NCBI RefSeq assembly: GCF_900205965.1
Contig: NZ_OAOF01000015.1
Location: forward strand, 62,001 to 126,000
Length of the DNA stretch: 64,000 nt
From: Lacrimispora amygdalina
Lineage (GTDB): Bacteria > Bacillota > Clostridia > Lachnospirales > Lachnospiraceae
Direction: 5' to 3'
Positions 1 through 8,925 of this stretch are shown in pieces. Positions within the stretch are counted from its first letter, which is position 1. Every line of letters starts with the position of its first letter. Under the pieces are notes generated by a model. That model ran no database searches, was not told the DNA's origin, and saw nothing but the letters and a program-made list of their open reading frames with translations. The position numbers and the translations under genes are program-made.

Positions 1-93
1 TATCTGGCAAAATACGTACATAGAAGAAATAATCCCAGTTACTATTATGAAAAAGGAACGAAACATTGTTTTTAACAAATTTTCTGCATTCAT
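1..93 (-). CDS. DUF3021-type membrane protein, N-terminal fragment
   Basis: Only the first 31 codons are inside the window; the gene continues past the left edge. It starts with ATG at 93 behind an AGGAGG site and reads MNAENLLKTMFRSF, followed by a hydrophobic stretch that begins a membrane segment. It lies 11 bases downstream of a LytTR-domain gene on the same strand. Small membrane proteins of the DUF3021 family are the usual partners of stand-alone LytTR regulators in Firmicutes, and may hold or modulate the regulator at the membrane. The assignment rests on context and the short N-terminus, so it is tentative. Confidence 0.5.
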   Translation of the reverse strand, partial: MNAENLLKTMFRSFFIIVTGIISSMYVFCQI

Positions 94-104
94 GCTGACG
101 CCTC

Positions 105-539
105 CTATATTCCGAGTATTTTCTTTAAATCGCTTACATACTGCCGTGAAATAATAATTTTTTCGTTATTGGAAAGAGTAGCTTCAAAGCGTCCGCTCAG
201 CGCGGGACTCAGCGTTTTAATTTTACTTAAATTAAGTAGTACCGATTTTGATACCCGCAGAAAGTCACTTTTTGAAAGAAAGTTATCTAATTCATATAAT
301 TTTTGTTTTGATTCAAGCACCTTATTTTTGCAATACAGGAAAGTTTTATTATCAACAACTTCAATGTAATAGATCTCTTTCGGCTGTATACGGTGAATAT
401 TATTTCCATCGTAGGCAATAAGTGTATCATGTGATTTAATCATAGCCAGTAAATGAATCAACTCCTCAGTCATCTCCCGGCACTTAATAATTATTTGGTC
501 TTCTTCCCCATCATGTGATTCCTCAATGACAATTTTCAA
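105..539 (-). CDS. LytTR-domain transcriptional regulator
   Basis: A 144-residue protein whose C-terminal two thirds match the LytTR DNA-binding fold: an N-terminal variable strand region, then IHRIQPKEIYYIEVVDNKT, LRVSKSVLLNLSKI and a C-terminal IISRQYVSDLKK helix. There is no receiver domain, so this is a stand-alone LytTR regulator, a type often coupled to a DUF3021 membrane protein, which follows immediately here. The start codon is TTG at 539 behind GCAGGTGA. LytTR proteins bind direct repeats upstream of target operons, often bacteriocin, transport or cell-surface genes; no target can be named from this window. Confidence 0.85.
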   Translation of the reverse strand: MKIVIEESHDGEEDQIIIKCREMTEELIHLLAMIKSHDTLIAYDGNNIHRIQPKEIYYIEVVDNKTFLYCKNKVLESKQKLYELDNFLSKSDFLRVSKSVLLNLSKIKTLSPALSGRFEATLSNNEKIIISRQYVSDLKKILGI

Positions 540-717
540 CTTGTTTCACCTGCCTGCAGATTTAAATTATATAATCATTTATTGTAGCATAAAGGCATCG
601 GTATTGCTATCAGAATTCCCATAATACTCCATCTAAAGGACATACTTTTGATTTCCATCATTTGCTCTGGCAGGGAAATGTTCTCACTAAGAGCATGTTT
701 GCGGCTGTCAGGGCTTA

Positions 718-745
718 TTTACAATTTACTAAATTATGATATAAT
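718..745 (+). promoter_or_regulatory. Promoter upstream of ppaC
   Basis: TTTACA and TATAAT separated by 16 bases. It lies about 200 bases before ppaC and would produce a long, structured 5' leader. The rest of 540-717 shows nothing beyond AT-rich sequence that probably holds the LytTR promoter on the other strand. Confidence 0.6.
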
Positions 746-768
746 GGGAATACTTCACAAAGAATAAA

Positions 769-809
769 CCTCGTAACATGAGGAGACCCCGGCTGCCAGG
801 CAGTCGGGG
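769..809 (+). promoter_or_regulatory. Two-hairpin leader before ppaC
   Basis: Two consecutive hairpins follow the promoter: CCTC/GAGG (769-783) and a GC-rich stem CCCCGGCTGC/GCAGTCGGGG with loop CAG (787-809, one G-T pair). No T-run follows, so it is not a simple terminator. It does not match the fluoride or manganese riboswitch consensus as I remember them. A structured leader or small RNA is possible. Confidence 0.4.
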
Positions 810-946
810 CAATTATGAAAAATCTATGTGCAATTTGACTATTTAAGCGTTTTTTGCTGTTTGATTTCTATACAATTAGTATAAAAAACACATATGAACA
901 CAATATGAACGCTGTGTAAACAGATTATGAAATAAAGGAGGAAAGC

Positions 947-2617
947 ATGGAAGAGAACCGCAGAAACAGGAAAACAATTGTAATTGGACATAAAAACCCG
1001 GATACGGATTCCATCTGTTCCGCATTCTGTTATGCTAATTTAAAAAGGCTGCTGACGAACGCAGATTATCAGCCCGGAAGAGCTGGAAGGGTTAATGAGG
1101 AAACACAGTTTGTACTTAATTATTTTGGGGTGGAAGCTCCTGAACTGATTGAAAATGTGAAGACGCAGGTGCTTGATATAGAGATTCGGGAAATAAGAGG
1201 GGTAAAGAAAAACTTATCTCTGAAAAATGCCTGGAATCTGATGCAGGAAGCCAACGTTGTGACCATTCCGGCTGTGACGGATGATGGAATGCTGGAGGGA
1301 CTTATTACAGTAGGTGATATTGCCAAATCTTATATGAACGTTTATGACAGCAGTATTCTCTCAAAAGCCAATACGCAGTATGCAAATATTATGGAGACAC
1401 TGGAAGGAGACATGGTAGTCGGAGATCCTGGAGATTATTTTAATAATGGTAAGGTACTGATTGCTGCAGCCAATCCGGATATGATGGAATACTATATTGC
1501 CAAGGGGGATCTGGTCATACTGGGCAACCGTTATGAATCCCAGCTTTGTGCCATTGAGATGGAAGCGGCCTGTATCATTGTCTGTGAAGGAGCAGCAGTC
1601 TCAATGACTATTAAGAAGCTGGCACAGGAACGGGGCTGTGCAGTCATGACAACTCCTTATGATACCTATACCGCCGCACGTCTGGTGAATCAGAGCATCC
1701 CCATCAGCTATTTTATGAAGACAGAAGGGCTGATTACCTTTGAAGTGGAGGATTATATTGACGATATTAAGGACGTGATGGCAAGTAAGCGTCACCGTGA
1801 TTTCCCTGTTCTCGACAAAAATGGTAAATATAAGGGCATGATTTCCCGTCGGAACTTACTTGGAGCAAAGGGAAAACGGCTGATTCTGGTTGACCATAAT
1901 GAGCGTTCCCAGGCCGTTGAGGGTATGGAAAGTGCTGAAGTGCTGGAGATTATTGACCATCACAGACTGGGAACGGTGGAGACCATCGCACCGGTATTCT
2001 TCCGCAACCAGCCCGTTGGCTGTACTGCTACAATCATATATCAGATGTATCAGGAAAGCCATACTGAGATTGAACCGAAAATTGCAGGTCTTTTATGCAG
2101 TGCGATTATCTCTGACACACTGCTGTTTCGTTCTCCTACCTGTACAAAGGCGGATAAGGAAGCTGCGCTCAGCCTGGCAGAGATTGCAGGAATACAGATA
2201 GAGAAGTATGCTTCATCTATGTTTGCGGCAGGAAGCAACTTAAAAGGAAAGACAGATGCTGAGATCTTTTATCAGGATTTTAAGAAGTTTACCTTTGGAA
2301 AAGTGAACTTCGGAGTGGGACAGATCAGCTCTTTAAACGCAAAAGAGCTGGAAGAATTAAAAGAAAGAATGCTTCCCTATATGAAAAAAGCAAGAGAGGA
2401 ACATGGGGTAGATATGATGTTCTTTATGCTGACCAATATACTTACGGAATCTACGGTTCTGCTATGTGAGGGTCAGGGCGCAAAACAGATGATCACAACT
2501 GCATTCCGCGCAGAAGAGGCAGTGGAAAGCCAGGAAGAGCATCTGGTAAGTCTCCCGGGTGTTGTATCCAGGAAAAAGCAGCTGATTCCCGGAATTATGC
2601 TGGCAGTGCAGGAATAA
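947..2617 (+). CDS. ppaC: Manganese-dependent inorganic pyrophosphatase with CBS-DRTGG insert
   Basis: A 556-residue family II inorganic pyrophosphatase, which hydrolyses PPi to phosphate in the cytoplasm and drives biosynthetic reactions. The N-terminal DHH domain carries the metal-binding VIGHKNPDTDSICSA (residues 12-26). A pair of CBS domains with a DRTGG domain between them occupies about 65-305. The second metal motif, IIDHHRLG, is near residue 335 and the C-terminal DHHA2 substrate domain completes the protein. Plain family II enzymes are about 310 residues; the extra 250 here are the nucleotide-sensing insert, which in this family lets adenine nucleotides control activity. ATG lies behind AAAGGAGGAAAGC. 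It leads an operon with the flavin reductase 15 bases downstream. Confidence 0.93.
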   Translation: MEENRRNRKTIVIGHKNPDTDSICSAFCYANLKRLLTNADYQPGRAGRVNEETQFVLNYFGVEAPELIENVKTQVLDIEIREIRGVKKNLSLKNAWNLMQEANVVTIPAVTDDGMLEGLITVGDIAKSYMNVYDSSILSKANTQYANIMETLEGDMVVGDPGDYFNNGKVLIAAANPDMMEYYIAKGDLVILGNRYESQLCAIEMEAACIIVCEGAAVSMTIKKLAQERGCAVMTTPYDTYTAARLVNQSIPISYFMKTEGLITFEVEDYIDDIKDVMASKRHRDFPVLDKNGKYKGMISRRNLLGAKGKRLILVDHNERSQAVEGMESAEVLEIIDHHRLGTVETIAPVFFRNQPVGCTATIIYQMYQESHTEIEPKIAGLLCSAIISDTLLFRSPTCTKADKEAALSLAEIAGIQIEKYASSMFAAGSNLKGKTDAEIFYQDFKKFTFGKVNFGVGQISSLNAKELEELKERMLPYMKKAREEHGVDMMFFMLTNILTESTVLLCEGQGAKQMITTAFRAEEAVESQEEHLVSLPGVVSRKKQLIPGIMLAVQE

Positions 2618-2632
2618 GAGGAGGCCGTCTTC

Positions 2633-3271
2633 ATGAGAGAAAAAACGAACAGAGAGCAGGGACCGGCAAAGTCAGCCGGCAAGATAGACTGGAAACCGGG
2701 TAACATGCTCTATCCCGTACCTGCAGTTATGGTAAGCTGTATGCGGGAGGGTGAAAGACCCAATATTATTACGGTGGCCTGGGCTGGGACAATCTGCTCT
2801 TCCCCGGCCATGCTGTCTGTTTCAATCAGGAAGGAGCGTTATTCCTACGATATCATTAAGGAATCAGGTGAATTTGCCGTTAATCTGGTGACAGCGGACC
2901 TGGTCCGGGCGGCGGATTACTGTGGCGTTAAATCCGGCAGAGACGTAGATAAATTTGCAGATATGAAATTAACCCCCTGTTCCTTAACGAATACCTTAGT
3001 GCCCGGAATCGCGGAAAGTCCGGTAATTCTCTCCTGCAGGGTAACGGAGATTAAGCCTCTTGGAAGTCATGATCTTTTTCTGGCTGAGGTTGTTGGAGTA
3101 ACGGTGGACAGCCAGTACATGGATGAACATAATAAATTCCATTTAAACCAGTCAAAGCTGATTTCTTATTCTCATGGAGAGTATTTCGAATTGGGAAAAA
3201 AAGTGGGCAGCTTTGGTTACTCGGTGAGAAAGCCGGATAAAAAGTCAAAGGACAGGAGGAAAAGGAAATGA
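2633..3271 (+). CDS. Flavin reductase-like FMN-binding split-barrel protein
   Basis: A 212-residue protein of the flavin reductase (DIM6/NTAB) family. It has the KPGNMLYPVPAVMVS opening typical of these FMN-binding split barrels, a central ITVAWAGTICSSPAMLSVSI segment (positions about 45-65) and the later VTADL and CGVKSGRDVDKF motifs. Members bind FMN and reduce it, or act as NAD(P)H-linked redox proteins; the substrate here cannot be told. It follows ppaC by 15 bases and overlaps the next gene by four bases, so it is co-transcribed. The C-terminal tail is very basic (KPDKKSKDRRKRK). Confidence 0.85.
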   Translation: MREKTNREQGPAKSAGKIDWKPGNMLYPVPAVMVSCMREGERPNIITVAWAGTICSSPAMLSVSIRKERYSYDIIKESGEFAVNLVTADLVRAADYCGVKSGRDVDKFADMKLTPCSLTNTLVPGIAESPVILSCRVTEIKPLGSHDLFLAEVVGVTVDSQYMDEHNKFHLNQSKLISYSHGEYFELGKKVGSFGYSVRKPDKKSKDRRKRK

Positions 3272-3801
3272 AAAGGAACCAGAATCTGGACAACATCACC
3301 TTAATCGGAATGCCTGCCTCTGGTAAGAGCACCGTGGGAGTTCTGTTAGCTAAGCGGCTCGGTTATTCCTTTGTTGACGTGGATATTGTAATCCAGGAGC
3401 AGGAAGGAAGACTATTAAAAGAAATAATTGCCGAAGAAGGTCAGGACGGATTTCTTGATGTGGAGAACCGGGTGAATGCAACGCTTTCCGTGCATAACAG
3501 TGTAATTGCTCCGGGAGGCAGTGTTATCTATGGAAAGGAAGCAATGGAACATCTTAAAAAAATCAGTACAGTGGTCTATTTAAAGCTCAGCTATGAGGAA
3601 GTAGAGGAACGGCTGGGCAATTTAACAGACCGTGGGGTTGTACTGAAAGAGGGGATGACATTAAAGGATCTGTACGATGAGCGTATCCCTTATTACGAGA
3701 AATATGCGGATATTACCGTGGACGAGACGGGGATTGATGCAGGGGGGATTGTAGATATTCTTAGAAGTACGCTGGAAGAACGGTACGGACTGGAAACGTA
3801 A
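3268..3801 (+). CDS. Shikimate kinase-like protein (AroK family)
   Basis: A 177-residue P-loop kinase starting with ATG overlapping the upstream stop. The Walker A motif is GMPASGKSTVG (about residues 14-24), followed by the DVDIVIQE strand typical of shikimate kinase substrate binding and the APGGSVIYG segment (about 73-81) that matches the GGG-type shikimate-contacting loop. The lid region contains LTDRGVV. It should phosphorylate shikimate with ATP in aromatic amino acid synthesis, but divergent AroK relatives with other substrates are common in Clostridia and no other aro gene is nearby, so the substrate remains unproven. Confidence 0.75.
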   Translation: MKRNQNLDNITLIGMPASGKSTVGVLLAKRLGYSFVDVDIVIQEQEGRLLKEIIAEEGQDGFLDVENRVNATLSVHNSVIAPGGSVIYGKEAMEHLKKISTVVYLKLSYEEVEERLGNLTDRGVVLKEGMTLKDLYDERIPYYEKYADITVDETGIDAGGIVDILRSTLEERYGLET

Positions 3802-3812
3802 AGAATGAAAGA

Positions 3813-3851
3813 AAGACGTTGAATTGATAAAATTCTTCGTCTTATTTTTTT
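3813..3851 (+). terminator. Intrinsic terminator after the shikimate kinase-like gene
   Basis: Stem AAGACG/CGTCTT extended inward by GAATT/AATTC after a 2-base mismatch, followed by ATTTTTTT. It closes the ppaC operon. Confidence 0.8.
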
Positions 3852-3982
3852 AGTACAATCATATTTATATAGAAAAATTACAGATAATGTTAATATATTT
3901 AACTGTTTACTACTATATATAAACTAATAGATTCAAATATTAACTAATTAAACTTATTAAATAGATTAAACACTTCAAAATA

Positions 3983-4076
3983 TTGACAAATTTCAAAAAA
4001 TATCATAAGGTTATGGAAAATTATGACTAAGGCGTCTGATCAGAATATAATTCTGCCAGATGCCTTTGTTATTTTT
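3983..4076 (+). promoter_or_regulatory. oppA leader: putative promoter and leader terminator
   Basis: In a very AT-rich stretch (3852-4103) a TTGACA at 3983-3988 is followed 17 bases later by the weak -10 TAAGGT. Downstream, GGCGTCTG (4031-4038) pairs with CAGATGCC (4057-4064, one G-T pair) and is followed by TTTGTTATTTTT. A terminator-shaped hairpin between promoter and oppA suggests attenuation or read-through control. The promoter is the weaker part of this call. Confidence 0.45.
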
Positions 4077-4103
4077 AAATGAAAAGAATGGGGAGGTAAT
4101 TAA

Positions 4104-5786
4104 ATGAGAAAAGCCATGAAAAAACTGGTGTCACTGGGATTATCCGGATTAATGGTATGGTCATTAACCGGATGTGGGAATTCCAAACCTGCTGTTTCTT
4201 CCACCAGTGAAACGCAGGCAGCTGCTCAGACACAGGAATCTGCGGCTGCAAAAGGAAATGCATTAAATGTACATATTGATGTGGAGGTCGCTTCCATGGA
4301 TCCCCAGATTGCGACGGATGGAACCTCGTTCGAGGTGATTGCGGACACGACAGATGGTCTTTATGAACTGGATGCAGACGGGAATCCAGTACCGGCTCTG
4401 GCAGAGAGTGTGGATAAGAGTGCAGATGGACTGACTCTCACCTATCATTTAAGGGATGCGAAATGGTCCAATGGAACACCTGTTACTGCCAAGGATTTTG
4501 TATTTGCCTGGAGAAGAGCAGTTAATCCGGTAACAGCAAGTGAATACGCTTTTATCGTAGGAATTGCAGGAATTAAAAATGCGGATGCGGTATCCTCTGG
4601 TGAAAAGCCACTGGAAGAACTGGGTGTTACTGCGGTTGATGATAAGACATTAAAGGTGGAACTTGATGTTCCGGTACCATTTTTTGAATCTCTGATGGCG
4701 TTCCCCACGTTCTATCCGGTGAACGAAGAATTTTTTACCAAGTGCGCAGATCAGTATGCCAGCACACCGGATACCCTGCTTTCAAATGGGCCATTTAAGA
4801 TTACGGCATATGAACCGGCGGCAACTACCATTACACTGGAGAAAAATCCGGATTACTGGGATGCCGGAAAGGTAAAGCTGGATGGTATTAATTATCAGGT
4901 TATTAAAGATTCCCAGCAGGCAATGCTTGCATATCAGAACGGAGATTTAGACTTAGTTACACTTTCCGGTGAGCAGGTGGAGCAGTTCCAGGCAGATCCG
5001 GAATTTAAGAATATTATGGCAGGTTATTTATGGTATATGTCACCCAATACCAAAGTGGCAGGTCTTGAGAACCTCAATTTAAGAAAGGCTTTATCTCTCT
5101 GTTTTGATAAAGAGGCTGTTTGCTCAAATATTTTAAAGGACGGTTCTATACCTGCGTACTTTGCAGTTCCAACCCTTCTGGCAACTGGTCCCGATGGAAA
5201 GGATTACCGGGAGGATGCAGGCAGCAATTACTTTAAAACGGATAAGGCAGAAGCTTTAAAATACTGGGAAGAAGCGAAAAAAGAACTGGGAGTAGAGAGC
5301 CTGACCTACACTATGATTGTAGAGGATACGGAATCTGCTATCAATGTGGCACAGTTCCTTCAGTCAGAGATTCAGACCACACTTCCCGGAATCACCATTA
5401 ACTTAGAGCAGATGCCTAAGAAAAACCGTGTAGAGCGTATGCAGGCAGGTGAATTTGAGATTGGTCTTACCCGCTGGGGACCGGACTATGCAGACCCTAT
5501 GACTTATCTTGATATGTGGATTACTGACAGCCCAAACAACTATGGATTCTGGTCAAATGAAGAATATGATTCGATTATCCAGTCTGCCAAAAAAGGGGAA
5601 CTTGCACTTGATCCGGCAGCAAGGTGGAAAGCTTTAATCGGTGCAGAAAAAATCGTTTGTGACAATGCAGTTATTTTTCCGGTTTACCAGAAGGGTAATG
5701 CAGTGATGCAGAAGGCCGGTGTTGAGGGTGTGGAATTCCACTCCATCGCGATCAATCGTTATTTTAAGAATACAACTAAGAAATAA
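4104..5786 (+). CDS. oppA: Oligopeptide ABC transporter, substrate-binding lipoprotein
   Basis: A 560-residue extracellular solute-binding protein family 5 member. The signal peptide ends in the lipobox LTGC with Cys24 as the lipidated residue, so the mature protein is anchored outside the membrane. A Ser/Thr/Gln/Ala-rich linker (to about residue 50) precedes the binding domain, which shows family signatures such as DMW and YADP around 465-475 and the VYQKGNAV segment near the C-terminus. It captures peptides and delivers them to the OppBC channel encoded directly downstream. ATG follows a GGGGAGG site. Peptide versus nickel or sugar specificity cannot be decided from sequence alone, but the similarity is to OppA/DppA types. 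Confidence 0.9.
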   Translation: MRKAMKKLVSLGLSGLMVWSLTGCGNSKPAVSSTSETQAAAQTQESAAAKGNALNVHIDVEVASMDPQIATDGTSFEVIADTTDGLYELDADGNPVPALAESVDKSADGLTLTYHLRDAKWSNGTPVTAKDFVFAWRRAVNPVTASEYAFIVGIAGIKNADAVSSGEKPLEELGVTAVDDKTLKVELDVPVPFFESLMAFPTFYPVNEEFFTKCADQYASTPDTLLSNGPFKITAYEPAATTITLEKNPDYWDAGKVKLDGINYQVIKDSQQAMLAYQNGDLDLVTLSGEQVEQFQADPEFKNIMAGYLWYMSPNTKVAGLENLNLRKALSLCFDKEAVCSNILKDGSIPAYFAVPTLLATGPDGKDYREDAGSNYFKTDKAEALKYWEEAKKELGVESLTYTMIVEDTESAINVAQFLQSEIQTTLPGITINLEQMPKKNRVERMQAGEFEIGLTRWGPDYADPMTYLDMWITDSPNNYGFWSNEEYDSIIQSAKKGELALDPAARWKALIGAEKIVCDNAVIFPVYQKGNAVMQKAGVEGVEFHSIAINRYFKNTTKK

Positions 5787-5836
5787 GACTTTGCGGGTTT
5801 TATATTCTGGCTGCTTAAATTGGGAGGGTAACGTTT

Positions 5837-6784
5837 GTGAAACGATATATTGTAAAGAGAATCTGCATTTCGGCGGCAACTTTGCTGGCGATACTGCTTA
5901 TTTTGTTCCTGATGCTGCAGCTGATGCCGGGTTCCCCGTTCAATGATGAAAAACTGACCCAGTCTCAGGTGGCGCTGCTGAATGCCAAATACGGTCTGGA
6001 TAAACCGGTATTTATACGCTTCCTTAACTATGTAAAAAATATGCTTTCCGGTGACTTTGGGGTATCCTATACTATTTCAAAGAATACGTCGATTACCACA
6101 CTTCTGGCAACAAGACTACCAATTTCCATACGAATCGGAGGGCAGGCAGTTTTACTGGGAACGCTGGTGGGACTGGTGTTGGGGCTTATAGCGGCTTTAA
6201 AGCACAATACGGTATTTGATACCATGACAACAGTCATATCGGTTCTTGGCGTCAGTCTTCCGTCATATGTGTTTGCATTGGGGCTGTCTTATACACTGGG
6301 ATATCAATTCAAATGGTTTCCACTGTTGTATCAGCAGCAGGAAGCGATAAAATCCTCCATTCTTCCAACCATATCCTTAGCCATGTTTACGGTGGCAACC
6401 GTTGCCCGGTTTACAAGAACGGAAATGCTGGAGGTTCTGGGATCGGATTATATGCTTCTTGCAGAGAGTAAAGGGCTGCCGGGAGGGCGACTGATCCTGG
6501 TTCATGGGTTAAGAAATGCACTCATTCCCATAGTTACAGTTCTGGCACCCCTTGTTGTCAGCCTGATGACCGGCTCTTTGGTGGTGGAGAAGATTTTCTC
6601 TATACCGGGGATCGGAAGCCTTCTGGTTACTGCCATCCAGTCCAATGATTATAATGTGATCGTAACACTGGCTTTTATTTACAGTGCTATGTACATTGGA
6701 ATCATGCTTGCTGTAGATATTTTATATGGTCTTATTGATCCCCGGATCAGGCTGGCAAAGGAGGATGATTATGAGCAGTCATAA
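5837..6784 (+). CDS. oppB: Oligopeptide ABC transporter permease
   Basis: A 315-residue integral membrane permease with GTG start behind GGGAGGG. The N-terminal helix and FNDEKLTQSQVALLNAKYGLDKP segment around residues 35-57 (shown here only as a landmark) are typical of OppB/DppB. About six membrane segments follow, with the EAA-type loop containing VARFTRTEMLEVL and ESKGLP near 200-220, where the ATPases dock. It forms the translocation pore with OppC. It ends by overlapping oppC by 14 bases. Confidence 0.92.
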   Translation: MKRYIVKRICISAATLLAILLILFLMLQLMPGSPFNDEKLTQSQVALLNAKYGLDKPVFIRFLNYVKNMLSGDFGVSYTISKNTSITTLLATRLPISIRIGGQAVLLGTLVGLVLGLIAALKHNTVFDTMTTVISVLGVSLPSYVFALGLSYTLGYQFKWFPLLYQQQEAIKSSILPTISLAMFTVATVARFTRTEMLEVLGSDYMLLAESKGLPGGRLILVHGLRNALIPIVTVLAPLVVSLMTGSLVVEKIFSIPGIGSLLVTAIQSNDYNVIVTLAFIYSAMYIGIMLAVDILYGLIDPRIRLAKEDDYEQS

Positions 6785-7832
6785 CACGGAAACAATAACA
6801 TTTGAATTTAAGCCGGATGATTTTATACCGGCGGAAAATCACAGTATAGGGATCGACCGGGTTTATCCGGCACAGTCGTACTGGAAAGATGTCATCGCAT
6901 CCTTTTTAAAAAACAAAGGAGCGGCAGCAGGATTTATTGCAATTGTTTTTATTATTTTCATGGCGATAGCCGGGCCGTATATGAATGGATATACATACAA
7001 TGAACAGATTATAGCGAACCAGAATCTTGCGCCCAGAGTTCCCATTCTGGAACGCTTAGGAGTTATGGATGGTTCGGAAACCATGAATACTTCTACTGGT
7101 AAAGTTACGGTAAACCGGTATAAAGACCCTCAAAAGACAACCGGACTTGAGAATACTTATTACTGGTTTGGCACGGATGTACTGGGAAGAGATATATTTA
7201 CCAGGACATTTATGGGAACCAGAATTTCTCTTTATATAGCGTTAGTTGCGGTTCTTGTTGACATGTGCTTTGGTATGAGCTACGGTCTGATCAGCGGATA
7301 TTTCGGCGGTGCAGTGGATAATGCCATGCAGCGGTTTGCAGAGATTTTAAATGGAATTCCCACCCTTGTCATTGTTACACTTCTTATGCTGGTGTTAAAA
7401 CCAGGGCTTGCAACTATTACACTGGCACTTGCCATCACTGGCTGGATTGGCATGAACCGGGTTGCAAGAGCCCAGGTGCTGAAGCTGAAGGAGCAGGAAT
7501 TTATCCTTGCTTCCAGAACATTAGGTGCTGGGGATTTCTATCTGATATTTAAGGAAATACTACCCAATATTTTTGGTCAGCTGATTATTATGTCTATGTT
7601 TTCCATACCAAATGCTATTTTCACGGAGGCATTTCTGGCTTTCATCGGACTGGGAGTACCGGCACCGTTAGCGTCTCTGGGCTCCCTGATCAGTGATGCA
7701 TTTAAATCCTTTACGACTCATCCGTATATGATTATATCTCCGGTGCTGGTTCTGGCAGTTATTATGCTGAGTTTTAATATGCTGGCAGATGGGCTGAGGG
7801 ATGCGTTCGATCCGAAGATGAAAGAGATGTAG
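6771..7832 (+). CDS. oppC: Oligopeptide ABC transporter permease
   Basis: A 353-residue permease. I place the start at ATG 6771 (MSSHNTET) because AAAGGAGG lies six bases upstream; an upstream ATG at 6765 is too close to that site. The N-terminal cytoplasmic extension contains the OppC_N-type sequence before the first helix. A periplasmic-side segment ends in TDVLGRDIFTR, the hallmark of the DppC/OppC family. The EAA loop includes ASRTLGAGD. Partner of OppB in the channel. Confidence 0.92.
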   Translation: MSSHNTETITFEFKPDDFIPAENHSIGIDRVYPAQSYWKDVIASFLKNKGAAAGFIAIVFIIFMAIAGPYMNGYTYNEQIIANQNLAPRVPILERLGVMDGSETMNTSTGKVTVNRYKDPQKTTGLENTYYWFGTDVLGRDIFTRTFMGTRISLYIALVAVLVDMCFGMSYGLISGYFGGAVDNAMQRFAEILNGIPTLVIVTLLMLVLKPGLATITLALAITGWIGMNRVARAQVLKLKEQEFILASRTLGAGDFYLIFKEILPNIFGQLIIMSMFSIPNAIFTEAFLAFIGLGVPAPLASLGSLISDAFKSFTTHPYMIISPVLVLAVIMLSFNMLADGLRDAFDPKMKEM

Positions 7833-7842
7833 GGGGTAGATT

Positions 7843-8925
7843 ATGAATAAAGATAAGGTTTTGTCAATCAGAGATTTATCCATTTCGTTTCAGACCACTG
7901 CCGGTGAAGTAAATGCTATCAGGGGAGTTGATCTGGATTTATATCAGGGCGAAACTCTTGCGATTGTAGGGGAATCAGGTTCTGGTAAATCAGTGACTGT
8001 AAAAGCAATCATGGGGATTTTAAGCGGAAATGGAAAAATAAAAAGCGGGACGATTCATTTCACCTCACGTAAAAGCGGGGAAGAGGTAAATGAGAACCTG
8101 TTGCGATTCAGCAAAAAAGAGATGCGCCGCCGCATTAACGGAAGGCGGATTGCCATGGTATTTCAGGATCCCATGACATCTTTAAACCCAACCATGACCA
8201 TTGGAAGCCAGATTATGGAGGGGATGCGTTATCACTATAAAACCAGTAAAAAGGAAGCGTATGATAAGGCTGTAAGGCTTCTTGATCTGGTGGGCATAAC
8301 GGAGCCGGAAAAGCGCATGAAAAGCTATCCGCACCAGCTGTCCGGAGGAATGAGACAGAGAGTTGTGATTGCAATCGCCCTGTCCTGTGATCCTGAAATA
8401 TTGATCTGTGATGAGCCGACCACAGCGTTAGATGTAACCATTCAGGCTAAGATTCTGGAGTTGATTAAGGAAATCCAGGAAAAGACAGGAATTTCTGTGA
8501 TCTACATCACCCATGACCTGGGTGTCGTTGCAAAGGTGGCTGATTATGTAGCAGTCATGTATGCGGGGAAAGTAGTAGAAAAAGGGCTTTCTGAAGAGAT
8601 CTTTTATGATCCCAGACATCCCTATACCTGGGGGTTATTATCTGCCATGCCGGATTTAGATACGGATGATGAGGTACTTTATACCATCCCGGGAAGCCCG
8701 TTTAATCTGCTAAATAAAACAGAAGGGGATGCATTTGCAGAAAGAAACCGGTTTGCATTAAACATTGATTACAGGCTGGAACCACCGATGTTTCAGGTTA
8801 CGGAAACACATTATGCAGCAACCTGGCTGCTTCACGAAAATGCGCCAGCCGTGTCAATGCCGGAGGCATTAAAGGAAAGAATTAAGAGGTTGGGGAAGGA
8901 GGTGGAATTCGGTGGAGGAAAATAA
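7843..8925 (+). CDS. oppD: Oligopeptide ABC transporter ATPase
   Basis: A 360-residue ABC ATPase. Walker A GESGSGKS (about residues 44-51), Q-loop FQDPMTSLNP, signature HQLSGGMRQR, Walker B ILICDEPT and the switch HDLGVVAKVAD are all intact. The C-terminal oligo_HPY-type domain (RHPYTWGLL) is present, as usual for OppD. It hydrolyses ATP together with OppF to power peptide import. The ATG is ten bases after oppC; the end overlaps oppF by 14 bases. Confidence 0.92.
   Translation: MNKDKVLSIRDLSISFQTTAGEVNAIRGVDLDLYQGETLAIVGESGSGKSVTVKAIMGILSGNGKIKSGTIHFTSRKSGEEVNENLLRFSKKEMRRRINGRRIAMVFQDPMTSLNPTMTIGSQIMEGMRYHYKTSKKEAYDKAVRLLDLVGITEPEKRMKSYPHQLSGGMRQRVVIAIALSCDPEILICDEPTTALDVTIQAKILELIKEIQEKTGISVIYITHDLGVVAKVADYVAVMYAGKVVEKGLSEEIFYDPRHPYTWGLLSAMPDLDTDDEVLYTIPGSPFNLLNKTEGDAFAERNRFALNIDYRLEPPMFQVTETHYAATWLLHENAPAVSMPEALKERIKRLGKEVEFGGGK

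Noticed and set aside
769..809. Fluoride riboswitch before the pyrophosphatase gene.
   Set aside because: The characteristic GGxGAUGG and CUGAUGACUCCU segments are absent.
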